A DNA stretch of 64,000 nucleotides, taken from assembly GCA_037833965.1 (NCBI GenBank), contig AP031351.1, forward strand, positions 29,214,501 to 29,278,500. The letters run 5' to 3'. The DNA is from Marchantia polymorpha subsp. ruderalis (lineage: Eukaryota; Streptophyta; Marchantiopsida; Marchantiales; Marchantiaceae). Of the stretch, positions 1 to 12,609 are shown one piece after another (the stretch's first letter is position 1; the number at the start of each line of letters is the position of its first letter). The notes beneath the pieces were generated by a model, which saw only the letters and a program-made list of their open reading frames with translations, was not told the origin of the DNA and did not search any database. The position numbers were made by a program, and so were the translations under genes.

Positions 1-3000
1 TATCTAGTGGCTGATGGTAGCCATGTGAATGCCGACGCTCCCTACGCTGAAGTGGAAGTTATGAAAATGTGCATGCCACTAGTGACCCCTGCTTCCGGAA
101 CAATCCACTGCAAGATGTCAGAGGGTTCTACTATGGCGGTGAGTTTTTTTTAGTTTTCTCAAGTTCGTGCTTAACTTCTAGTTCAATGTCTCATCGATCG
201 TCTTCCCGGGCTTTCCTATAGATCTTAGGAGGACTCAAAGAACTACACTTCTGCCTCTTTATGTCTCGCTTGTGTTGACGAATGCTCCTCGTTGCGATAC
301 TTATAATATGGTTGAATAATTCTGCGCAGCCCGGAGATCTGATAGCAGGGCTTGATTTGGACGATCCATCTGCCGTGAAGAAAGCTGTGCCCTTCGAAGG
401 CAGTTTCCCTCCTCTTGGTCCACCAACAGCAGTTGCTGCTAAGGTTCATCAACGCTGTGCAGTTGCCGATGGTGCTGCAAGAATGGTTCTTGCAGGATAC
501 GAGCATCCGATTGAAACGGTTCGTTGCCCTTATATGCAGTCCCTCCTTATACATTTTGAAAGGAACTGGGAAGCACGAAATGTATATGGAATGCTGTAAA
601 AACTTAGCACCCCTTTGGGAACATCATTGACCTTAAATAATTTCTTGAACAACACAATTTCCTACCGTCAGCCACACATGGACCGTGGATGTATCATATA
701 AACAGGAAATCAAGACTGAACGCACTAAAAAATTGTCAAGTAGCAAGTCGAACTAGTTTGGTGGCATTGGATTCCGGGGTCTTTTTGTTCTGACAACATG
801 AGTGGGCGGGAATTGTCCATTTTTCGTGAGAGTACGAAAGTACTCAAAGTAGAGAAAACCTAGAATAGCTACACGCCGTTTGCTTTCAAAGACCTACTCT
901 CCTAATGCAAGTGATCCAACTGCTGGTATCATTAAACAGGTTGTGCAGACTCTTCTTACTTGCCTGGATGATCCAGTGCTTCCGCTTTATCAGTGGCAGG
1001 AAAAGATGTCCATTCTGGGCACAAGATTGCCGAAGAATTTGAAGAACAAGGTAAGCATACATAGAGCATGACTGTCGTGTTTATGACGATTGTATTCGAT
1101 GAAGGGACCTAACGTCACCAGTCATAATCCAGTAATTTCATTGTTGTCTATTTATTGTATCATGCTTTGAAGACAATGCTCCATGTGCTGCCCAGTTGGT
1201 CCAACAGATATTGATCTTGCTTTGATTCCTGTCAACAATGGCCATCCGTCTGGTCCTATTGCTTGTTGAAATGTCTCGCAGTTGGATATGGAGTTCCGTG
1301 AGTATGAGACATCTTTCATTGACAACAAAGTTGTTGAATTCCCGGCGAAATCTTTGAAAGCGGCTATAGAAGTGAGTATATCATCCCCTTTGTAATTAAG
1401 TAATAGCCTTGTGTCTCTCTCCTTCTTAATGTCGAGTGGCGGAAACTGTTTGCGGCTGTTTTCTTAAAATACAGCGAAAGGATTTGGATATATGTCGATG
1501 AAGTACATAAACTAATCGGATCGTGCGCCTGGTAAAATTCTTGGGAGGGTATGCTGCTGATTGTAATAGGATCTATCTTTCATAGCCTGAAGTCCGAAAG
1601 CTCTAAGAGTAGTCATCGTAGGTCCCAGACATGACTTCACAACCCAAGTAAATGATGGTTTTGAAACGATTCCTTCCAAATGTATATCCACGAGTACAAT
1701 GTTTTTTTTCCTTGTACTTTCAGAGTCCTAGGCATTTGAGTGTCTAATCCTGGTCATTACTCAAAGGAGATCCAAAGTTACACGAAGGTGGACTAAAATG
1801 CTGTGCATCTTGTTTCGCTACATAATGAAATGTAAGTGCAACTTATGAATTTGTTTTCTCTCTCCAGGCTGCTATAGCTGAGGTACCAGAGAGTGATAGA
1901 TCGTCTATCATACGACTTGTGGAGCCTCTTGTGACTCTCGTTAAATCTTACGAGGGGGGACGCGAGAGTCATGCTCGTAGTACCGTGAAGTCGCTTTTTG
2001 ACGAGTATTTGAGAGTAGAAAAATTATTCAGCACCGACATGCAGGTATAATGATCAAATCTTAACTCTGAACACTCTTCATGCTAAATTATTGTAAATAA
2101 GCTCGAAACTCGATCCACTTGGAAAAGTATTCAGCATTCCCAAAGGTCATTGTGTTGTCGATGATATTTCCTCGACGTACTGCTGATGTGTACGCTGATA
2201 GAGGCTACTGTTGAGTTTCCGCAGGCAGATGTGATAGAAGGACTCAGACAAACTTACAAGAAAGATCTTCCGAAAGTTGTGGACATTGTTCTCTCTCATC
2301 AGGTATTTGGTCTTTTACATTTGGCTGGTCTTTCCAGTTGCATCTTTAATGTCTTTATTTGTATGCATTAAATAATGTTTATACTGGTCAGTTACAGGTG
2401 TGGGCACCTGAGTTTTCCTTCTTTGAGCGAAGTTACTGGAATAGAAAACTCGCGGGTCATGGTATACAAATGACCAGTGCCCGTATTAACATCAATGTGA
2501 CTAAATTTTTGGATTCAGGGCGTGAGCAGGAAGAATGTCCTCATCTCCAGATTGATGGGCGCGCTCGTGTATCCTAATCCAGCTGCCTACAGAGAGCAAT
2601 TAATTTGCTTCGCAGAACTGAGCCACCCTTCTCAATCTGAGGTGAGTCGGAATAGGCTTGCCCCTTCGTGTTTTAAATCACTTCCTTCACGACGAGAATA
2701 GTTACAGGGTTATAAGGAGCAGTTGTGGAATCAAGAGGAGTGATTAGATATTATTTGGAGCATAGTTTTGTTGATATTCTGCATTTTTTAATTAAACCGT
2801 GGATGGACCCATTCTGTACTTGAACGCAGCTGGCTTTGAGATCAAGTCAATTGCTGGAACAAACCAAATTGAGTGACTTGAGAGCAAATATCGCAAGAAG
2901 CTTGTCCGAGCTGGAAATGTTTACAGAAGAAGGTGGAGACGGTACCCAAGTTCCTGGTCGTCGACGAAGTGCCGTTGAAGAAAGGATGGAGGACCTTGTA

Positions 3001-6000
3001 GATGCTCCCTTGGCAGTGGAAGATGCGCTGGTGGCCTTGTTTGACCACAGTGATCACACTTTGCAGCGTCGTGTAGTTGAGACTTACATTCGACGATTAT
3101 ACCAGGTCCATACTCAGTCGGTTGACCATTTATTGTAATTACTTAGCAAGACATAGACACCTCGAGACATTATGTGCAGTAAGGTATAACATACTGGTTC
3201 TAAGCTAACTATCGAGGGTGGTCTTTTGGTTTTACAGCCTTACCTAGTCAAGGGGTCTATTCGAATGCAATGGCACCGTTCGGGACTCATCGCTTCGTGG
3301 CAATTCATGGAAGAGAATCCTCAACAAGCGAATGAAAAGATGAGCACCTTAGCTCCGCTAGAGGAAGAAAGGCAAGGTATCAGGCGATGGGGAACCATGG
3401 CTATTCTTACCTCCCTTCACTACCTGGCAAATGCCGTTGGGGCAGCTTTGAAGGAAACTGGGGAAGCTCCAAAGGATGCAGTTAATGGGTCTTCGAGGGA
3501 GTTTGGGAACATCATCCATGTGGCCCTCGTGGGTATCAAGAATCAGATGAGTAATCTTCAAGACAGGTACAAACTTCAAGTCTTTTAGTAGCCTGAAGGT
3601 TTTGAGAAGAAATTTTTTGAAAATCAATTGTCAGGTGGATAACCTCGAAACTTCCTACCATTTTCTTGAGGAAGGAAATGAAGAGAGCTCCCCGGGTCTT
3701 AACGGAAGTATTATGCGTTGCAGTGGTGATGAAGACCAAGCTCAGGAACGTGTGGATAAAATAGCGAAGAGCCTGAAAAGTGAGAGTTTGGGGTCGATGC
3801 TCACAGCAGCAGGAGTTGGAATAGTTAGCTGCATCATCCAAAGAGACGAAGGTCGTTCTCCAACTCGTCACTGCTTCCATTGGGCTCCGGATCAACGATT
3901 TTATGAGGAAGAGCCTCTATCGCGGCATGTAGAGCCACCGTTGTCGAACCTTCTGGAACTGGTTCGAATTCAACCCCTTGTTTTAGATTCATTTATTTCT
4001 CATGTATTCATCGGAATGAGTACAGAATGTGAATTTCCTTCTCTGACATTTATTCGTGCATATCCAGAATAAGCTCAAAGGATTCGCATCGATGCGGTAC
4101 GCTCCTTCTCGGGATCGACAATGGCACATCTACTACGTCACAGACAAACCAAGCAATGTGAAACGCACCTTCTTGCGAACTCTGGTCAGACAGGTGAAAC
4201 CGTCTGACAACGCCGGGGTTGTGGATGTCGCTCATGCTACGAAAAACGTGGAGGGATCAATCCAGAGGATTTTGGAGGAGCTGGAACTCATTGTTCATGA
4301 TTCAAACAACAAAGCAGATCATCTCCACATGTATCTGAGCCTCCTACGACCTGTCGAAATAGGTGGAGCTGACACCTCTGGGTGAGTGTTTTTTATTGAA
4401 GCGTATATTTAGGCGTTACTTAATGAAACGTTTGATTTCAGATTTCGATGGATGTTGTTAATGCCTCCTGTTTTTTTTCTCTGCAGTGATGACGAGGATA
4501 TAGAACAGGTTGACGTAGTGGAAAAATTGAAAGGGCTTGTACACGACATCTACAAGAAGCTGGGTGCTCGGATGCATCGTCTGGCAGTTTGGCAGTGGGA
4601 GATCCGCCTTCGCCTTACGCATGCAGGATGTGCGATTGGAGCATGGCGTATTGTCGCTCAGAATCCAACCGGCCATACCTGCACGGTCCAGGTATAGGAC
4701 CATGGAGACCGTGCAATTTGTTGGTTGTGATCCATACGTCATGAATTAGTGCCTCTCACCTTTCTTATTACTTTGAAACATACTTGAGGTCATTGGTTGT
4801 GATTTATAAGCCATAAAATAGTGTCTCTCACTTTTCTTACTAGTTTGAAACTGTTTTGAGGTCACTGGTTGCGTTTGTACATTCTTTAATATTTTTGGTT
4901 TCCATGGCCTTGTGTTCTTGTGCTGTCTAGTCTTTGGAGGTGGATAAAATCCAAAGTCATCAACGAACTTATGAATACCATTATTGTTCAAAAGCATAAA
5001 ACTTTGACTGCCAGTATAGAACTATCTGATAGGAGGTGCATCTATGCCTTTCTAGATATCGTTAGCCTCTTACCAGCTTACATGTGTCTTTCAGGTCTAT
5101 AAAGAGGTGAAGAATGCTGTCCTTGGTGTGGTGGTTTATCACTCACCCCTGCCAGCGTCGTATGGTCCTCTTCATGGAAAGCCAATAGCAACACAACACA
5201 AGCCGTTGGATGCCGTGGAACGGAGAAGACTAACCGCCAGAAGAAACAACACAACATACTGCTACGACTTCCCCCTGGTACTGATTTGAAGTCGCATTTT
5301 TTGGTGGCTTGTAGACGATTCAGAAAAGTATTACAGAATTGCATGCTTCGTAATCGTGTAAGTGCCCTCTAGAAATGATTGAATCTACGGTGATTGCAGG
5401 TCATACTTCCCAGGTATAGTCTATGGTTCTTTGATGAGCTTTGGTAGTACAGAGGTGGGATCTTCTAATGTGAGTCTTTCGTTCTCGTGGCTTTTCAGAT
5501 TTTTGAGAAGGCGTTAGAGCTAGCATGGTTGGGTTCCAACTCGACGAAGATGGGAGGATCTCCAATATTTAAGGCCACGGAATTGATTTTCGTGGACAAA
5601 AAGAACTACTGGAATTCCTCCCTCGTCGAGGTGACAAGACCTGTTGCGAGCAACGATGTCGGGATGGTGGCATGGTCGATACGTATGCGCACACCAGAGT
5701 TTCCAGAGGGGAGAGCCGTGTTTGTGGTTTCAAATGATGTGACATACAACGTGGGTTCCTTCGGGCAGAAAGAAGATGCTTTTTTTAAGGCAGTCACAGA
5801 TTTAGCCGTTCAAACCAAGTTGCCTCTCATCTACTTGGCTGCAAATTCAGGTGCCAGAATTGGTGTGTCTGATGAGGTTCGGTCTTCATTCAGAGTTGGT
5901 TGGTCGGACGAGTCATCTCCAGATCGCGGCTTCCAATATCTCTACTTGACTCCGGAAGATTACCAACTCATTAGTACATCTGTCGTCTCTCACGAGATAC

Positions 6001-7888
6001 AGTTACCCTCTGGAGAGGTGAGGTGGGTGATCGATGACATCATCGGTAAGGAAGACGGGCTTGGAGTGGAAAATTTATCGGGAAGTGGAGCCATCGCCGG
6101 TGCCTATTCCCGAGCTTACCAGGAAACGTTCACCCTGACCTACGTTTCTGGAAGAACAGTCGGTATAGGGGCGTACTTGGCTAGGCTTGGTATGCGGTGC
6201 ATTCAACGATCCGATCAGCCAATCATTCTGACTGGATTTCCTGCTTTGAACAAGCTGTTGGGCCGCGAGGTTTACAGTTCTCACATGCAACTTGGTGGTC
6301 CAAAGGTTATGGCCGTGAATGGAGTCACCCACCTTACGGTCGCTGATGATTTGGAGGGTGTGTCTTCAATTTTGAACTGGTTGAGCTATGTCCCAGCAGT
6401 TAAGGGTGGTCCTCTTCCTTTCTTGCACGCCACTGATCCTCCACAAAGACTTGTTGAGTACACTCCAGAAACCTCTTGTGACCCCAGAGCCGCGATCAGG
6501 GGTATCGAAGTTGATGGAAAGTGGCTGGGAGGAATATTTGACAAGGGCAGCTTCGTGGAAACACTCGAGGGATGGGCGCAAACAGTTGTAACTGGACGAG
6601 GCAGACTTGGTGGGATTCCTGTTGGAATTGTCGCTGTTGAGACTCAGACAGTAATGCAAACCATTCCAGCTGACCCAGGTCAGCCAGATTCCCATGAAAG
6701 AGTGGTGCCTCAAGCAGGTCAAGTGTGGTTCCCCGATTCAGCTGCAAAAACGGCCCAAGCGCTCTTGGACTTCAACAAAGAGGGACTTCCCCTCTTCATC
6801 CTGGCCAACTGGAGAGGTTTCTCGGGGGGACAAAGGGATCTGTTTGAGGGTATTTTGCAGGCGGGTTCGATGATAGTCGAGCACCTTCGTACATACAAGC
6901 AGCCCGTATTCGTCTTCATCCCGAAGACCGGAGAACTTAGAGGAGGGGCTTGGGTTGTCGTGGATAGTAAAATCAACGTTGATCAAGTGGAAATGTATGC
7001 GGAGAGAACCGCGAAAGGTGGTGTCTTGGAACCGGAGGGTCTAATTGAGATCAAGTTCCGAGAGCGAGAGATCAAGGAGGTTATCAATAGATTAGACAGC
7101 CAGGTTATAGGGCTGAAACAAAAGATGCAGGCTGCAGATGCACAAACCGCACTCGCGATCACGAAGCAAATAACGGCTCGGGAGAATAAACTTCTCCCAC
7201 TGTACAAGCAGATAGCAATCAGATTTGCTGAGCTCCATGATACTGCCAACAGGATGGCGGCGAAAGGAGTCATCAAGAAACCTGTAGAATGGGCCCAATC
7301 TCGTTACTTCTTCCACAGAAGGCTGAAGCGCAGACTGGTTGAAGAGGCCTTGGTTCGACAGGTGCAAGATGCCGCTGGAGACACATTGTCTCACGCAGAT
7401 GCTCTGGCACTGATCAAGAAATGGTATTTAGAAGCTCAGGAACCCAAGTTTGACTACGTGGCTAATGACGCTGTTAGTGATGCTTGGGATGACAACCGAG
7501 CTTTTGTGGCTTGGGGGAATCAACCATGTGTGATGGAAGAGCATTTGCAAGGAATGAGGAAAGAGCGCGTCTCCAAAGAGCTCTACGCCATGGCAGGGAC
7601 ATCTTCTGGCAATCTCAAGGCATTACCCGAAGCCCTACGAGCTATGCTACAACAGGTAAGTTGAATCCGGGTTTTGAACTTTCTATCATGTTTTGAAATG
7701 CTTGTGTTTGTAAATATCAATCCACCAGGTTGCAGAAAATGCTTTCGTCTAGAATATGCTGTGTTGCGTAGATTGTCCAATGAACTCACTGTGACACTCA
7801 TGCGATTGATGTTACCTTGCAGGTTGATGAAGGAAGTAGAAACCAAGCTGTCCAAGAACTCAAGACTATACTCGAATCCTTCAAATGA
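1..7888 (+). CDS. ACC1: Homomeric (eukaryotic-type) acetyl-CoA carboxylase, 3' part (15 exons)
   Basis: This enzyme carboxylates acetyl-CoA to malonyl-CoA; in plants the homomeric form usually acts in the cytosol. The 5' end, with the biotin carboxylase domain, lies left of the window. Exons read from GT-AG sites and homology: 1-138, 330-518, 940-1050, 1282-1371, 1868-2044, 2225-2302, 2519-2641, 2830-3105, 3238-3566, 3724-3961, 4068-4381, 4487-4691, 5095-5277, 5499-7655, 7823-7888. All phases agree and give 1557 residues before TGA. The first exon carries the biotin-carrier motif EVMKMCMPL, with the biotinyl Lys codon at 64-66. Exons 3 to 12 form the central region. The long exon 5499-7655 holds most of the carboxyltransferase, with SGARIG, RTVGIGAYLARLGMR, MQLGG, GGIPVG and GFSGGQRDLFEG. 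No frameshift or internal stop is seen, so the gene looks intact. Cytosolic or plastid location cannot be judged without the N-terminus. Confidence 0.96.
4721..4870 (+). repeat. Tandem duplication of about 72 bp inside an ACC intron
   Basis: Two imperfect copies start with ttggttgtga at 4721 and 4793, and a third begins with ctggttgcg near 4864. Each copy carries a variant of agtgcctctcacctttctta. They lie wholly inside the intron 4692-5094 and do not affect coding. Confidence 0.8.
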
Positions 7889-8521
7889 TAAAGCAGTTGT
7901 TAAATATGTGCATTCTACCTCATTCTACTTTTAATTTTCGAAATTATTAGTCATAAAGGTCATGCAGCTTCGATATACCATTCGTTGTATACATCAGGGT
8001 GAATCAACTCTGTATGGTATAGTTTTTGATGAAGCTGTTAGCTTTTAATGTAAGTCTAACTCACATCGGTAGTACTTACACGAGTTCTGCCGACCGAGAT
8101 TGAAAGCAGTAGATGTGCTTTCCGAGGGTTTGGCCTTGTGCCACATTAGTATCGAAAGAGTCTTCATAGAGTACTCTTCGTTGACGAGCAACTTGATGCC
8201 AAAGCTTTTGATGAGCCTGTCGAGCATATGCTAGACTCCGCTCTTTCTTTGTAACTACCAATTCTTTGAAATTCATCATTGTCGCAGAGCTGGAATTCAC
8301 GAGCATCTTCAGTGTCGATTCTTGTAAGTTATCTGAAATCTCGTGTTGAAAAGCATCCTGCACTTGACAGTAAATGCAGTTCTGGTCGAAAACTCTTATG
8401 CCTGAGGGTGCAATATTCAAGCTTCTGCGGGTGCATGATTCCCTGGTCAACATTCCACAGCTACAACATATTCATTCTAGAGAGAAAACAAGTCACATGT
8501 GTGAATATGACCCTGTTCATT

Positions 8522-8549
8522 CCCCCCCCCCCCCCCCCCCCCCCCCCCC
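8522..8549 (+). repeat. Homopolymer run of 28 C
   Basis: An uninterrupted run of C is preceded by gttcatt and followed by ttgttacc, about 630 bp after the carboxylase stop codon. Its complement is 28 consecutive G. Homopolymers of this length are prone to slippage and sequencing error, so the exact count is uncertain. Confidence 0.9.
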
Positions 8550-8804
8550 TTGTTACCTTAATAGCTCCTCTGTCATACCGAAGACATATTGCCAATGTGC
8601 AACTCCCTGTATCATTTGAAGGCCAATTGTAACTGCATCGTAAAAGCGATCCGAGCCAATAGCAGATACTCCGCTACTCTCCCAGAGCCTAAGAGAGACA
8701 GTCAAGATTCTTACTTGTGGACAAACATACAGTTTAGTAGATACGAATGTAGAACATGGGATCTTGCGTCTGCTCTGAGAATCAAGTCGTTTTCAATTGC
8801 AGGG

Positions 8805-8843
8805 TGCACAATCAATGCACTTCATTTGTGCATTGATTGTGCA
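8805..8843. repeat. Perfect 16-bp inverted repeat with 7-nt loop
   Basis: The left arm is tgcacaatcaatgcac (8805-8820), the loop is ttcattt (8821-8827) and the right arm is its exact reverse complement (8828-8843). No T-run follows directly and no coding region surrounds it. Its role is unknown: it could be a transcript 3'-end structure, a small RNA fold-back or a transposon scar. Confidence 0.85.
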
Positions 8844-10276
8844 TAAATGAAACTTCTGCAAATGTTCAGTACTGTGAAGACTTTGGATGTTTTAATCTGG
8901 TCTCCTCACATTGCAGCTCAGGAAGTGATATTGTGCAATTGTCAACCTCTGAATTACATTCCGAAAGCAAGTTTGTTTTGACAAGTGGGATCACCGAAGA
9001 GGGCGGTCTTGGCATAACTCATTCTACCTGTTACACTTTAAACTAAATGTTGCAAATCTGAAAACTGAAGTTATGAGTATATCGTACCAACTCAAATGAA
9101 ATAAAGTGTGCATTTTGGGTTCTCAGTTCAAAGTCACATGAGCACACATCATAGAGAATAATGCAGAGAACAATCACCGCGGTGGTTCTGCTTGATAACC
9201 TGCTGTCCAAAATATATTGTGCCTTTCTACGAAAATCACAAATTTGTGACCATCAGAAATTTAAAATTATGACACGAAAACTTTACAAAAAGGTGATTGC
9301 AGTATGTAGATTTATTTCAGTTGACATTCTGCTTTTCCTTTGTAAATGAGAGGAAAATATCTTCGCACTTCAAGTTTTGATTCGAAGCTTTATAAATGTA
9401 TTAATGTCATCGATTTTGCAATACAAAATGTTATCATCTGTCTCATGCAAGTTTTTTGGGCACCATATCCGATTTATATCTAAAATGGGCAAATATATAT
9501 GCTTGTTATGGTATTTGACTACAATGCCGACGTAGAACCCAAACTTGACACTCGTATGTGTCAATACGTTTTCATTTAATAGCATGCAAATGAAACATGT
9601 AAAATATGTAGAAGGGTTGCAGTTATCAGTTCAAACATCCCAATAGCTACCTACGAGTATTCTAAAAGTTAGCAATGTAACGAGACAATGAAAAGTGAGG
9701 CTCAAAGAAGTTTTTCCATGAAGGTCAGTGATGATTTTGAGCGTAAAACTTGCAACAAGATTACGAAAACCAACACTCGAGCTTTCTTATTATTCATTCT
9801 AAGTGCTTGACTATCATGAACTTCAGGCCATTCGTAATTCTTACCCTATGACTTTGTGCCATCGATTGTTTTATTCGATGAGTCGCGACTCGATAGCGTT
9901 CTTAAATTATCGCAACGCAGATTCCTTCTCAGGTCCGATCACCGGCGTGGGCTGTCACGAAACCGGCAGATGCCATAAATGTTAGAGTTATCTATAAGAC
10001 CCTATGACACTTGAACCGGTCAAACGGTTTTGCTCGAGACTCACACTTTGCCCGGCTTCAGTGTTACGCTTCCCGACCAGTCGCCCGAGTGAGTGCGTGC
10101 GGGCTCTTATGGCCCCTCCCGAGCACAGGTCAAAACGGTCATGCGGTCCCGGCATCGCCGACCGGAGAGAGAATGAGAATTGCGGTCGCCATCGCCATCG
10201 GGATTGGGATTGGGAGGCGGGTGATCGGTGGATGTTCTTCGATGCGGGAGGTCGGGGTGGGTCGTAGAGAGCGAAG

Positions 10277-12609
10277 ATGCGTCGAGGAGGTGGCGGGGAT
10301 GGGAAGAAGCGGGGAATGGATGCAGTCGAGGGAGCGGGCGATGGCGATGATCGCCGCAGGTTGTCGGATCTGATCGATGTCGCCACCAACTCTCCTCTTC
10401 TTCAGCTCGACGATCGGTCTTTGACCTCCATCAAAGCCGTCGTCCGTCGCTCGGATGCCAACGTCCGTGTGGCTTTCGATCTCTTGTACGACAAGCTGAA
10501 GAAGAACCATTCGCAGGTCCGTGACCCAATTTCTCCAAATTTGTCCGCCCTGCGAAATCACCGATCGTCAGGGCCTTCTCTAATCCATTTCCCCTCACAC
10601 GAAATAAGCAATTAAGTTTCTTGGGGAAAAAAATAAAATTTCGACCGCTGGCAGCAGAGAATTTCACAATGGGCCTGGTCCATTTTGTACGCGGATTTCA
10701 CTGAGCGCATTCCGTTGGCTGTCGATGCGAGAGCTGTTTCTCACACTTTCGACCGATTGTTGCACAGGTGCGGTACTTGGGGTTGCTTCTGATGGACGAG
10801 TTGTTCACTCGGTCGAAAGTCTTTCGATCTCTGCTGGTGCCGGTGTTCGAGAATTTCTTACTTCTGAGTGTGGGGTTTCGGTCCGATTGCCCTCTCCCTC
10901 CACCGCAGGACAGGGCGACTCTGCTGCGCAAGAAGAGCATCGAAGTCGTGGAAAAGTGGAATGATATGTTCGGGCAGCATTACAAACCTATTCGCTTGGC
11001 GTATGACTACTTGAGAAAAACTCTTCGATTCGAGTTTCCCAATGCGCGGGAGGTTGCGACCTTTGCGCAGCAACAGCGCAAGGAGAGGGAGCAGCGGACG
11101 CAGGAGCTGCTGAAGAAGAAGCTGACGACCTTAAAAACTGAGTATCCGGAATTACGTGCTGAAATTCACTCCACTTTGGACCAAGTGACCGAGTGCCTTG
11201 CCATTCTCGCTGATGACGAAGCCGAGGACGAGCAAGCGGATCTGCATCTCGACAATGACGAGGACGAGTTCGAAGAGTATGGTTCTCGTAGCCTTCGAGA
11301 TGCAAGGGACGATGCCGAAGCGCAGGAGGCGGTACCTCACGAAACAGGAGAGAATTCTGCCCTCTTTGATACTCTCCGGGATCTGTACAGGCTCTTGACC
11401 ACTCGGCACCTTGTGAATACGCAAGAATGGTTATCGACATTGATCCGAGTAGATCCCGAAGACGAGAGACAACCCCGGGACACTCTTTTGCGAGATATCA
11501 TCGATTTGCGTAACAAGTTGCTGAAAGCTCGAGAGGTTTGTGAGGCAGCCGGCATGGAGAGAACCGAGAGCGGTGGCAAGTCGGGGGCTGCCGAAGATAT
11601 GGATGACATTATCTGGGAAGAGGGAGATGTTCTGATTAGTAATTCTGCTGTTAGTGATGCCATTGCTGCAGCTGCTCGACCTGATACGGGTGGAAACGTG
11701 CAAGCCAGTCCTGAGAAAGGTAGCATGCAGGTGCCGGAGGAGAAAGTGGCCGAAAGTAAAGAGGTTGAGGACACGAGCTTGAAGGGTCAACTTTTGAAGC
11801 AAGCTCCAGTATTGAAGTGGGGCGCATTTCTGGAACGCTGGGGCAGTGACAGTGCTGTGCCTGTGAACAATCGAGGGCTCGAGTTTGAAAGTCACTGGGG
11901 TAAGGTGGACTATGATGTGATGATTCCTGCTGAAAAATTAGCTGAAAGTAACCTTCGGTCTGTTTACTACTCAGCCGAGGTTTCTGAAATACATCCATGT
12001 CTAGCGCCTCTGAGAAAAGGTGGCTTATGTCAGAGACGGGATCTGAAGAGGTGTCCATTTCATGGGCCTATAATACCTCGTGATTCATCTGGGAATCCGC
12101 TCCATGAGAAGGAGCAGAGTTCTGAGGGCAAATCCAGTGCCAAGAAGGACGAGAACACAGATGATGTTGTTGTTGCCACCGAGAACGGACTCCTTTCTGT
12201 GTCAGTAGATGCCAAGGATGGAATTGCTCAAGAAGACCTTGCTAAACAAGCAATAGCAAATGTTAGACAGAAAGATGGAGAATCCAGAAAGAAGATCTTC
12301 GAGGAGAAGGCAAGCCTGAGGAGGGAGCGAGCGAAAAGAGCCAGACAACACAATGACTCGTGTTTACGAGCTGCCGCCATCGCCACAACAAGCCAAGGTT
12401 TCTCAGAAGCTTTTGGCCAAGATGCAATGCCAGACTCCCAACGGAAGAAGCCGAGAGGAGGGTTGACAGCAATGTTGAGGAAAAAACCCACAGTGAAAGA
12501 TAGACTGTCTCGGAGGCTTCTCAATGGCCGGGTGAGGGATGCCACAGTGAGTCAGCTTGCAATAGATCAGGAAGCAGCCTATCGCGAATCCTTCCCCAAC
12601 CAGTGGTAA
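10277..12609 (+). CDS. UVSSA: UV-stimulated scaffold protein A (UVSSA) homologue
   Basis: UVSSA family proteins act in the nucleus in transcription-coupled nucleotide excision repair, linking stalled RNA polymerase II, CSA/CSB and TFIIH. Exon 1 is 10277-10516 and exon 2 is 10768-12609, joined in phase 0 across a 251-bp GT-AG intron, giving 693 residues. Residues about 28-170 look like the VHS/ENTH-like helical domain, including the stretch RYLGLLLMDELFTRS just after the splice. An acidic linker follows at about 235-260 (DNDEDEFEEYGSR). The conserved C-terminal zinc-binding region of the family lies at about 490-520, with Cys491, Cys501, Cys509 and His512 in the pattern HPCLAPLRKGGLC...RCPFHG, followed by PIIPRD. 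The tail is basic. The ATG at 10277 is followed by a Gly-rich low-complexity stretch; the next in-frame Met (10316) is an alternative start. Confidence 0.93.

Larger units (their letters stand above)
7889..10276. other. Intergenic region between the carboxylase and UVSSA-like genes
   Basis: This stretch holds the 3' flank of the carboxylase gene and the promoter and leader of the next gene. I see no coding region I can defend, because the ORFs here are short and resemble no family I know. It contains a 28-base C run, a perfect 16-bp hairpin (both listed separately) and a 12-bp palindrome gagtcgcgactc near 9880. AATAAA-like hexamers occur, for example near 9100, but I cannot assign the real polyadenylation site. 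Confidence 0.6.
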
